A program made the position numbers and the translations under genes. Below the pieces are notes generated by a model, which saw nothing but the letters and a program-made list of their open reading frames with translations, was not told the DNA's origin and ran no database searches. Shown piece by piece: positions 44,951 to 51,843 of a stretch of DNA of 64,000 bases. Source of the stretch: Geodermatophilus sp. DSM 44513 (lineage in GTDB: Bacteria; Actinomycetota; Actinomycetes; Mycobacteriales; Geodermatophilaceae); NCBI RefSeq assembly GCF_032460525.1, contig NZ_CP135963.1, positions 2,976,001-3,040,000 on the forward strand. The letters run 5' to 3'. How positions within the stretch are numbered: the first letter of the stretch is position 1; each line of letters opens with the position of its first letter.

Positions 44951-45994
44951 TCATCGGTCGGTGCCCCCCGGGTCGGCGACCATCCCCCGCGTCACCGCGG
45001 CCATCGCGGCGGGGACCTCCGCGGCGAAGTGGCAGGCCGACCGCTGCCCGCCGCCGACGTCGTACAGCGGCGGCACCTCGGTGCGGCAGACCTCGCGGCC
45101 CTGGGACACCCGGCACCGCGGGTGGAACGAGCAGCCCGTCGGCAGGTCGATGAGGCTGGGCGGTGAGCCAGGGATGGGGTCCAGCCGCTCCAGCTCGACG
45201 TCCAGCCGGGGCAGGCTGGTCATCAGGCCGAGCGTGTAGGGGTGGCGGGGGGCGGCGAAGACGGTCCGCACGTCGGCGACCTCGACCACCCTGCCCCCGT
45301 ACATGACGACCACCCGGTCGGCGTGCTCGGCGATCAGCCCGAGGTCGTGGGTGATCAGGACCGTCGCCGCGTTGGTCCGCTCCTGCGCGGCCCGCAGCAC
45401 CTCGAGCACCTGCGCCTGGATCGTCACGTCCAGGGCGGTGGTCGGCTCGTCGGCGATGAGCACCGCCGGGTCGTTGGCGATGGCCATCGCGATCATCGCC
45501 CGCTGGCGCATGCCGCCGGAGAACTCGTGCGGGTACTGGTCGTAGCGCCCCTCCGGGTTGGGGACGCCGACCAGCCCGAGCAGCTCGACGGTGCGGTCGC
45601 GGGCCGGCTGGCGGCCCAGCCCGGTGTCGTGCAGCCGCAGCGCCTCGGCGATCTGCTGGCCGACGGTGAGCACCGGGTTCAGGCTGGTCATCGAGTCCTG
45701 GAAGACCATCCCGATCCGGCTGCCGCGCAGCTGGCGCAGCTCCCGCGCCGGCATGGTGCGCAGGTCCCGGTCCTCGAACAGGATCTCGCCGGCCACGATC
45801 CGTCCCGGCGGGCTCGGGACGAGCCCGAGGACGGACATCGCGGTGACGCTCTTGCCCGACCCGGACTCGCCGACCACCCCCAGCGTCTCGCCGGGGTAGA
45901 GGTCCCAGCTGACGTCGTTGACGGCCTTGACGACTCCGGCCGGGGTGACGAATTCCGTCGTCAGCCCCCGGATGGAGAGAACGGGACTGCCCAC
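44951..45994 (-). CDS. ABC transporter ATP-binding protein, DppD-type
   Basis: A 347-residue ATPase with Walker [21 protein letters not shown], signature [16 protein letters not shown], Walker [15 protein letters not shown] and [15 protein letters not shown]. The C-terminal [17 protein letters not shown] is the DppD/OppD extension. The open frame reaches 46216, but GTG 45994 (or the TTG just before) with GAGGAGG 8 bases upstream is the natural start. First gene of the leftward operon DppD-DppF-receptor-DppB-DppC-PLP enzyme-amidohydrolase; TAGCTT (46027-46032, minus strand) is a plausible -10. Confidence 0.93.
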   Translation of the reverse strand: MGSPVLSIRGLTTEFVTPAGVVKAVNDVSWDLYPGETLGVVGESGSGKSVTAMSVLGLVPSPPGRIVAGEILFEDRDLRTMPARELRQLRGSRIGMVFQDSMTSLNPVLTVGQQIAEALRLHDTGLGRQPARDRTVELLGLVGVPNPEGRYDQYPHEFSGGMRQRAMIAMAIANDPAVLIADEPTTALDVTIQAQVLEVLRAAQERTNAATVLITHDLGLIAEHADRVVVMYGGRVVEVADVRTVFAAPRHPYTLGLMTSLPRLDVELERLDPIPGSPPSLIDLPTGCSFHPRCRVSQGREVCRTEVPPLYDVGGGQRSACHFAAEVPAAMAAVTRGMVADPGGTDR

Positions 45995-46096
45995 CAACAG
46001 CGCCTCCTCGACCGATCCGTGGCTGAAAGCTAGGGCACGGTGGTGCCTCCTGGGTGACATCCGGATAACGGCGGCGGGTCCTGGCGCCGAGTGGTC

Positions 46097-46120
46097 GCCG
46101 TCACACCACAGTGTGACGGC
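46097..46120. promoter_or_regulatory. perfect 10-bp inverted repeat between Lrp gene and Dpp operon
   Basis: GCCGTCACAC (46097-46106) and GTGTGACGGC (46111-46120) pair perfectly around CACA. It lies 29 bases past the stop of the leftward Lrp gene and about 65 bases upstream of the -10-like TAGCTT of the leftward Dpp operon. It can be a terminator hairpin for the regulator gene, an operator for the operon, or both. The GTCACA/TGTGAC half-sites resemble those at 5500-5525 and 26815-26856. Confidence 0.6.
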
Positions 46121-46148
46121 CGTCTCCCCGGCCGCCCGGGGACGTCGC

Positions 46149-47168
46149 TCAGACCGCGCCCGGCACCGGCTCGCGCCAGACGTCCATCCGCACCGTCCCG
46201 GTCGCCCGCCCGGCACCGTCGAGCAGCCGCCCCATCCGCTTGACCGAGCGGAGCACGACCAGCCGGTCGACCACGTCGACCTCGGGCACCTGGTGCACCA
46301 GCTCCTGCTCGAAGCGGTGCACCTCCTCCAGCGAGGGCAGCCACGCGGTGACCAGCATGCTGGGCGTGCCGGCGAGGGTGGCCGACAGCCGCACCTGCTG
46401 CAGCCGGCCCAGCCGGGCGGCGGCCTCGTCCAGCCGGCCGGCCGGCGCGTCCGCGGACAGCACCACCATCACCGGCAGCCCGGCCAGCGGGGCGGCCACG
46501 TCGGTGCGCAGCAGGACCGCACCGGAGGCGATGAGGCGGTCGACGCGGCGGCGCGCGGTCGGCTGGCTGGTGCCGGTCAGCTGGGCCAGCGTGGCGAAGG
46601 AGGCCCGGCCGTCCTCGCCGAGCGCCGACATGAGGTCCCGGTCGACCTCGTCCAGCACGGCCGGCCGGATGGCCGGCATCGCCCCGCCGTTGCCCACCGG
46701 GGGCAGCACGCCCAGCCGCCAGGTGCTGCCCTCGGCGTGCAGCCGGGTGGCGATCCGGGCTCGGGTGCCGGTCACGCCGGGCACCCGGTCCAGCCGCTCG
46801 AGCAGGTAGCGCCCCAGCGTGGGCAGGTCGACCGCGGCCACGGTCAGCAGCAGGTCCCGGCCGCCGGCGGTGATGTCGACCGACAGCGCGTGCGCGTCGC
46901 CGGCGAGCTCCTGCGCGACGCGGGTCTTCTCACTCGGCGTGCAGGTCACGTCGACGTAGGCGAGCACCTGCGCGTGGTGCGACCCGGGCCCGGGGGTGCC
47001 GGTGATCCAGGCCGCGCCGGTGGACCGCAGCCGCTCCCAGCGCCGGGACGCGGTGACGGCGTTGGTGCCGACCACGTCGGCCACCGACGTCCACGGCGCC
47101 CGCGGGTCGCGCTGCAGCGCCTCGACCAGGGCCAGGTCGTCCTCGTCCAGCGCAACCGATCCCGGCAT
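46149..47168 (-). CDS. double-length Lrp/AsnC family transcriptional regulator
   Basis: A 339-residue regulator made of two Lrp-like halves. Half one: winged helix LVEALQRDPRAPWTSVADVV then GTNAVTASRRWERL, followed by an AsnC-type ligand domain to about 150. Half two: RDLMSALGEDGRASFATLAQ then LTGTSQPTARRRVDRL at about 175-215, followed by a second ligand domain. The second HTH looks closer to consensus. Such tandem proteins may act as a built-in dimer. ATG 47168 has GGGAGG 8 bases upstream. Divergent from the M20D gene and upstream of the Dpp operon, so likely an amino-acid-responsive controller of both. Confidence 0.88.
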   Translation of the reverse strand: MPGSVALDEDDLALVEALQRDPRAPWTSVADVVGTNAVTASRRWERLRSTGAAWITGTPGPGSHHAQVLAYVDVTCTPSEKTRVAQELAGDAHALSVDITAGGRDLLLTVAAVDLPTLGRYLLERLDRVPGVTGTRARIATRLHAEGSTWRLGVLPPVGNGGAMPAIRPAVLDEVDRDLMSALGEDGRASFATLAQLTGTSQPTARRRVDRLIASGAVLLRTDVAAPLAGLPVMVVLSADAPAGRLDEAAARLGRLQQVRLSATLAGTPSMLVTAWLPSLEEVHRFEQELVHQVPEVDVVDRLVVLRSVKRMGRLLDGAGRATGTVRMDVWREPVPGAV

Positions 47169-47209
47169 CCGGCGAGCCTCCCATGACCGATGCCTGCAAT
47201 TCCGCGCCT

Positions 47210-47263
47210 CGCACGTGGTGGACTCCTACCGTGCGGGGCATGATTCTGGAGGAGGTCGCGTGA
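47210..47263 (+). promoter_or_regulatory. promoter, inverted repeat and leaderless micro-ORF ahead of the M20D gene
   Basis: TACCGT (47227-47232) ends 7 bases before ATG 47240, which opens a seven-codon ORF (M-I-L-E-E-V-A, 47240-47263). Its TGA overlaps the main start GTG 47260 as GTGA. The Shine-Dalgarno GGAGGAGG of the main gene lies inside the micro-ORF. CGCACG (47210-47215) and CGTGCG (47230-47235) form an inverted repeat over the -10, a possible Lrp site. Confidence 0.45.
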
Positions 47264-48474
47264 CCCGGTCGGAGACGCTGCGCGAGGACGCCCGCGCCCT
47301 GCAGGGCGAGCTGGTGGAGCTGCGGCACCGGCTGCACCGCCGTCCGGAGGTCGGCCTGCAGCTGCCCCGCACCCAGGAGACGGTGCTCGCCGCGCTGGAC
47401 GGCCTGGACCTGGAGGTGTCCACCGGCACCTCGACGACGTCGGTGACCGCCGTCCTGCGCGGCGGGCGCCCCGGGCCCGCCGTCCTCCTCCGGGGCGACA
47501 TGGACGCGCTGCCGGTGCAGGAGGAGACGGGGCTGGACTTCAGCAGCGAGGTGGACGGGGTGATGCACGCCTGCGGCCACGACCTGCACACCGCGATGCT
47601 GGTGGGCGCCGCCCGGCTGCTGCACGCGCACCGCGACACGCTGGCCGGCGACGTGGTGTTCATGTTCCAGCCCGGCGAGGAGGGCTGGGACGGCGCGGGC
47701 CACATGCTCGCCGAGGGCGTCCTCGACGCGGCCGGGCAGCGGGTGTCGTCGGCCTACGGCATGCACGTGATGTCGGCGATCCACCCGCACGGGCAGTTCA
47801 CCACCCGGCCGGGCACGCTCATGGCGGCCAGCGACGAGCTCCGGGTGACCGTGCGCGGTTCCGGCGGCCACGGCTCGGCGCCGCACCTGGCCCGGGACCC
47901 GATCACGGTCGCCGCCCAGCTGGTCGGTGACCTGCAGACCATGGTCACCCGGACCTTCGACGTCTTCGACCCGGTGGTGGTCACCGTCGGGCTGTTCCGG
48001 GGTGGGACGAAGCGCAACATCATCCCGGACGAGGCGACCTTCCAGGCGACGGTCCGCACCTTCTCCGCCGCGGCCCGCGAGCGGGTCCGGGACGCGTCGG
48101 TGCGGCTGTGCGAGTCGGTGGCCGCCGGCTACGGCCTGACCGCCGACGTGGAGTTCCTGGAGGAGTACCCGGTCACCGTCAACGCCCCCGAGCACGCCGC
48201 GTTCGCCGCCGGGGTCGCCGCGGAGGTGTTCGGCGAGGACCGGTACGCGCCGCGGGTGTCCCCGCTCACCGGCTCCGAGGACTTCTCCCGGGTGCTCGAG
48301 GAGGTGCCCGGCTGCTACGTCTTCCTCGGCGCCGCCGTCGGCGGGGACCACGAGACCGCGCCGAACAACCACAGCCCGCGGGCCCGCTTCAGCGACGACG
48401 TGCTGTCCGACGGGGTGCTGCTGCACGCCGAGCTCGCCGTCCGGGCGCTGGAGCGGGACGCGGCGGCGGGCTGA
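47260..48474 (+). CDS. M20D family amidohydrolase (N-acyl-amino-acid hydrolase)
   Basis: A 404-residue metallo-aminoacylase of the hippurate/IAA-amino-acid hydrolase type. Early LRHRLHRRPEVGLQLPRTQE, then LRGDMDALPVQEETGLDF, the metal ligands in MHACGHDLHTAML, FQPGEEGWDGAGHML, the dimerisation-domain motif GSGGHGSAPHLARDPI and the last ligand near LTGSEDFSRVLEEVPG. Cleaves N-acyl amino acids to acid and amino acid. GTG 47260 is set by GGAGG and the GTGA overlap with the micro-ORF. Divergently transcribed from the Lrp-like gene. Confidence 0.93.
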   Translation: MTRSETLREDARALQGELVELRHRLHRRPEVGLQLPRTQETVLAALDGLDLEVSTGTSTTSVTAVLRGGRPGPAVLLRGDMDALPVQEETGLDFSSEVDGVMHACGHDLHTAMLVGAARLLHAHRDTLAGDVVFMFQPGEEGWDGAGHMLAEGVLDAAGQRVSSAYGMHVMSAIHPHGQFTTRPGTLMAASDELRVTVRGSGGHGSAPHLARDPITVAAQLVGDLQTMVTRTFDVFDPVVVTVGLFRGGTKRNIIPDEATFQATVRTFSAAARERVRDASVRLCESVAAGYGLTADVEFLEEYPVTVNAPEHAAFAAGVAAEVFGEDRYAPRVSPLTGSEDFSRVLEEVPGCYVFLGAAVGGDHETAPNNHSPRARFSDDVLSDGVLLHAELAVRALERDAAAG

Positions 48475-48511
48475 GCCGGCCCACTACGGCGCCGCGGGAC
48501 CGCCCGGCTCA
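48472..48511. terminator. convergent terminator whose stem contains both stop codons
   Basis: TGAGCCGG (48472-48479) pairs perfectly with CCGGCTCA (48504-48511). The first three bases are the M20D stop and the last three are the stop of the convergent GGDEF-EAL gene. The 24-base loop contains a GGCGCC palindrome. It should work on both strands; no T-run. Confidence 0.55.
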
Positions 48512-50332
48512 GCCCGCGCCGGCGGCCGTGGCGGCGGCCACCGGCGCCGGCGCGGCCGTCGGGCGCAGCTCGGCCAGCGGCGCGGGCCGGGCGAACAGCC
48601 AGCCCTGCCCGTAGCGGCAGCCCATGGCCAGCAGCGCGTCGCGCTGGGCGAGCGTCTCCACGCCCTCGGCGGTCACCGCCATCCCGGTGCCGACCGCGAA
48701 GTCGACCAGCAACTGCACCAGCGCCCGGTCGCGGTCGTCGCCCAGCACGCCCTGCACGTAGGAGCGGTCGATCTTCAGCCCGTCCGCCGCCACCTCGCGC
48801 AGGTGCCGCAGCGAGGTGCCGCCGGCGCCGACGTCGTCGAAGGAGACCGCGAAGCCGGCCGCGCGCACCTCGGCGAGCGGCTCGACGGCCGCGGCCAGCT
48901 GCTCGACCAGCAGGTGCTCGGGCACCTCCACCCGCACCAGGCCGGGGTCCAGCTCGGCGACACCGGCGGCCTCGACCAGCACCCGGCGCAGCCCGGGGGC
49001 CAGCAGCCGGTCGGTGCTCACGTTGACGTTGAGCGCGACCCGGCCGGCGGCCTGCTCGCCGTGCTGCCGCCGCCAGGCGGCGAACTCCCGCGTGGCGGTG
49101 CGCAGCACCCAGTCGTCGAGCTCCACCAGCTGGCCGGCGCGCGCGGCGGAGTAGAGGAAGGCGTCCGGGGTGAGCAGGCCCAGGCGCGGGTGCCGCCAGC
49201 GCACCAGCGCCTCCAGGCTGGCCAGCCGGCCGTCGGCCAGATCGACGATCGGCTGGTAGACCAGCCGCAGCTCCCCGCGCGCGGCGGCGTCGCGGATGCT
49301 CGTGCCCACCAGGGGGTCGGCGTCGGCGGAGGTGGTGACCGTGACCGGGCCGGTCAGCCGGTCCCCGCCCTCGCGCTTGCCGGTGTACATGGCCAGGTCC
49401 GCGGCGCGCACCAGCTCGGCGGCGTCCACCCCGCCGGCGGCGCACAGCGACACTCCGGTGCTGACCCGCACGGGGGAGCCGGCCCGCCCGGTCCGGCGCA
49501 GGGCGGCCACCGCCTCGTGCAGTCGCGCGGCTACCACCCGGGCAGGGTGCCCGTCGACGTCGTCGGCCAGGTCCGGGACGACGGTCTCGACGTCCACGCA
49601 GACGGCGAACTCGTCCCCGCCGAGGCGGGCCACCAGGTCCGCCGGGCGCGCCGCGGCCGACAGCGCGGCGGCGACCTGGCAGAGCAGGGCGTCGCCGCCG
49701 GCGTGGCCGAGGTCGTCGTTGACGGCCTTGAAGCCGTCCAGGTCGAGGTAGACGACCACCGTCCGGTGGCCCGGCCGGGTCGCCGTCCGGCGGCAGGACT
49801 CCTCGACCCGGCCGAAGAAGGCGCTGCGGTTGGCCAGCCCGGTGAGCGGGTCGCGCAGCGCGCGGCCGGCCAGGGTCCGGGCGACGGCGGCGAGCAGGGC
49901 CGGCATCGACACCGCACGCACCGTGCCCGCCGTCCGCACCAGGACGTGGTCCTGCACGTGCTCGGCGGCGCGGGTGATCGCCCGGCTGGAGGCATCGGTG
50001 ACCGGCGTGGCTGAAGGCAGGGTCAGCGCGTCCCACTGCGCCACCGCCGCCAGCGGGCGGCGCGCGTACAGGGACCGGCCGTAGCCGAACGGCCCGCTCA
50101 TCATCGCCTCGAAGCGCGACCGCTCCACCAGGCCGACCACTCCCCCGATCTCGGGGTGGGTGACCACGGCGCAGCCGGCCGCGCGGGCCCGGCCGAACAC
50201 CCGGTCGAGCTCCTCGCAGGTGCTCGAGCCCGGCAACACGGGGACGTCGTGCCCGAGGTCGCCCAGGGTCACGTCGTCCCCGAGGGCGGGCTCGGCCACC
50301 TCTGCACCACTCCACAGCACCGGTGTCGTCAC
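48509..50332 (-). CDS. GGDEF-EAL protein with CBS-like N-terminal domain
   Basis: A 607-residue soluble protein. The first 150 residues contain AAGCAVVTHPEIGGVVGLVE and look like a CBS-pair type sensor. GGDEF domain: YLDLDGFKAVNDDLGHAGGD and VARLGGDEFAV (intact). EAL domain: LASLEALVRWRHPRLG, VALNVNVSTDR, VEVPEHLLVEQ, then the loop VSFDDVGAGGTSL, where canonical DDFGTG has become DDVGAG, followed by LKIDRSYV and AEGVET. The two Asp are kept, so metal binding may survive, but phosphodiesterase activity is less certain than for the other GGDEF-EAL protein. Start GTG 50332; no Shine-Dalgarno seen. Confidence 0.9.
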   Translation of the reverse strand: MTTPVLWSGAEVAEPALGDDVTLGDLGHDVPVLPGSSTCEELDRVFGRARAAGCAVVTHPEIGGVVGLVERSRFEAMMSGPFGYGRSLYARRPLAAVAQWDALTLPSATPVTDASSRAITRAAEHVQDHVLVRTAGTVRAVSMPALLAAVARTLAGRALRDPLTGLANRSAFFGRVEESCRRTATRPGHRTVVVYLDLDGFKAVNDDLGHAGGDALLCQVAAALSAAARPADLVARLGGDEFAVCVDVETVVPDLADDVDGHPARVVAARLHEAVAALRRTGRAGSPVRVSTGVSLCAAGGVDAAELVRAADLAMYTGKREGGDRLTGPVTVTTSADADPLVGTSIRDAAARGELRLVYQPIVDLADGRLASLEALVRWRHPRLGLLTPDAFLYSAARAGQLVELDDWVLRTATREFAAWRRQHGEQAAGRVALNVNVSTDRLLAPGLRRVLVEAAGVAELDPGLVRVEVPEHLLVEQLAAAVEPLAEVRAAGFAVSFDDVGAGGTSLRHLREVAADGLKIDRSYVQGVLGDDRDRALVQLLVDFAVGTGMAVTAEGVETLAQRDALLAMGCRYGQGWLFARPAPLAELRPTAAPAPVAAATAAGAG

Positions 50333-50388
50333 GCCGTCGGTGTCGGCAGCCCCCGGACGGGGCGTGAGGCGAGTCCGCCCGCACTCCC

Positions 50389-50407
50389 CCGCAAGGGGGA
50401 CTTGCGG
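50389..50407 (-). terminator. hairpin terminator after the AlaX-type gene
   Basis: CCGCAAG (50389-50395) pairs perfectly with CTTGCGG (50401-50407) around a five-base loop, immediately next to the stop codon (50408-50410) of the leftward AlaX-type gene. A compact, strong stem without a T-run. Confidence 0.6.
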
Positions 50408-51157
50408 TCAGACCACGCGGACCCGCAGCCGGCGGAAACCGCGGCCCTTGCTCTCCATCTTGACCACCTCGACCCGGCCGACCATCGCCGTCGAGGCCAC
50501 GTGCGTGCCGCCGTCGGCCTGGGTGTCCAGGCCCACGATGTCGACGATCCGCACCTCCTCGACGTCCGGCGGCAGCAGGTCGGTCGCGGTGCGGATCAGG
50601 TCGGGGATGGCGTAGGCCTCCGCGCGCGGGAGGGTGCGCACCCGGATCGGCCGGTCGGCGGCGAGCTCGGTGTTGACCGCCTCGGCGACCCGGTCCTTGA
50701 AGTCCGGCGGGACCTCGGGCAGGTCGAAGTCCATCCGCGCGACCAGGGGCTCCATGTTGCCTCCGGTGACCTTGGCGCCGAAGTCGCGCAGCACGACCCC
50801 GGTGAGCACGTGCAGGCCGGAGTGGGTGCGCATCAGCGCGGTGCGCCGCTCGTCGTCCAGGGCGCCGCGGACGGCGGTGCCCGGCGGCGGCAGCGGGTCG
50901 CCCTCGACCGGGACGAGGTAGAGCTCGTCGCCCCTGCGGGTGCCGGCGATCCGGGTGCGGACGCCGCCCCACAGCAGCACGCCCTCGTCCGGCGGCTGGC
51001 CGCCACCGCCGGGGTAGAAGGCGCTGCGGTCGAGCACGATGCCCTGCTCGGCGTCGGAGGCGACGACGGTGGCGTCCCACTCCCGCACGGTGGCGTCGGC
51101 GAGGTCGAGGCGGTGGGTGTGCCCGTGGCGGTCGCTGGAGGTGCTCACCTCCCGCAT
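50408..51157 (-). CDS. alanyl-tRNA editing protein (AlaX type)
   Basis: A 249-residue free-standing editing protein related to the AlaRS editing domain, which removes wrongly attached Ser or Gly from tRNA(Ala). AFYPGGGGQPPDEG is the N-terminal signature. Zinc ligands: His112 and His116 in RTHSGLHVLTG, and His219 in TQADGGTHVAST. The fourth ligand, normally Cys in the CGGTH motif, is Asp215 here (DGGTH). Asp can bind zinc, so activity remains possible. ATG 51157 is used; GTG 51148 has its Shine-Dalgarno too close. Bounded by hairpins on both sides. Confidence 0.9.
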   Translation of the reverse strand: MREVSTSSDRHGHTHRLDLADATVREWDATVVASDAEQGIVLDRSAFYPGGGGQPPDEGVLLWGGVRTRIAGTRRGDELYLVPVEGDPLPPPGTAVRGALDDERRTALMRTHSGLHVLTGVVLRDFGAKVTGGNMEPLVARMDFDLPEVPPDFKDRVAEAVNTELAADRPIRVRTLPRAEAYAIPDLIRTATDLLPPDVEEVRIVDIVGLDTQADGGTHVASTAMVGRVEVVKMESKGRGFRRLRVRVV

Positions 51158-51165
51158 GCTGCCCG

Positions 51166-51202
51166 CCCGGGGTGGACGACGGCCAGCGCCGCCCACCCCG
51201 GG
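51166..51202 (-). terminator. hairpin terminator after the coiled-coil gene
   Basis: CCCGGGGTGG (51166-51175) and CCACCCCGGG (51193-51202) are complementary over 10 bases with a 17-base loop, 7 bases past the stop of the leftward gene at 51210. It also sits 8 bases upstream of the AlaX start, so it separates the two genes. Confidence 0.6.
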
Positions 51203-51209
51203 ACCCGGG

Positions 51210-51725
51210 TCAGGCCGCCGGGGTCGGGTTCCGGAGGCTGCCGGCCATGGTGAGCGCCAGCCGACGGCTGACCCGCAGGCCCTGGTCGGCCAGGCCGTAC
51301 GTCGCCTCGATGACGTCCTCCGGCCGGACCAGGACGGCCGGCACGATGCTGCGGACGATCGTGGTGATGCCCTGCACGACGCCGGCGACGGCGTCCTCGC
51401 TGCTGCGGGTGGCCCGCTCCAGCTGCTGGCGGGCCTGCTCCTGCTCCTGCTCCTGCTCGCGGAGCTCCGTCATCAGGTCCGCCCGCGTCGAGCTGACCAG
51501 CCGGTCGCTGCGCTCGTCGTGGTCGCCGTGGGCCGCCCGGGTGGCGAGCTCACCGGCGACCACCCGGCGGGCGCGCTGGGTGACGTCCTGCTGGGTGCGG
51601 GCGAGCTCGTCGATCTCCTGGGCCCGCTCGGCCTGGTGCTCCTCGGCCTGGTGCTCCTCGCCCTGCTGCTCCTCGGCCTCGGCGGTGTGGGTCGTCTGGT
51701 CCATGGTGGTGTCGGTCTCGCTCAT
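51210..51725 (-). CDS. hypothetical coiled-coil protein with EEHQA repeats
   Basis: A 171-residue acidic protein. The N-terminal half has the near-repeats EEQQGEEHQAEEHQA, encoded by three 15-base DNA repeats (51635-51680), and later EQEQEQEQ; both regions suggest a long coiled coil. The C-terminal part, AGVVQGITTIVRSIVPAVLV then RPEDVIEATYGLADQGLRVS, is amphipathic to hydrophobic and could associate with a membrane or a granule surface, as in phasin-like proteins (weak analogy). ATG 51725 has AGGAGG upstream. No family is recognised. Confidence 0.7.
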   Translation of the reverse strand: MSETDTTMDQTTHTAEAEEQQGEEHQAEEHQAERAQEIDELARTQQDVTQRARRVVAGELATRAAHGDHDERSDRLVSSTRADLMTELREQEQEQEQARQQLERATRSSEDAVAGVVQGITTIVRSIVPAVLVRPEDVIEATYGLADQGLRVSRRLALTMAGSLRNPTPAA

Positions 51726-51843
51726 GGGTCCTCCTGCGCTCGTCCGGTCGGAGACCTCAGCCTCGGCGCGGCAGGTGAACGACACCCCGCGCTGCAGGCG
51801 CACGACCGGCGAGCCCGCAGGTAACTCGTGGGTGGCCCGGCGC

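Noticed and set aside
44951..46216. Starting the DppD gene at 46216
   Set aside because: The added N-terminus is not family-like and would cross the inverted repeat and promoter; GTG 45994 with GAGGAGG fits.
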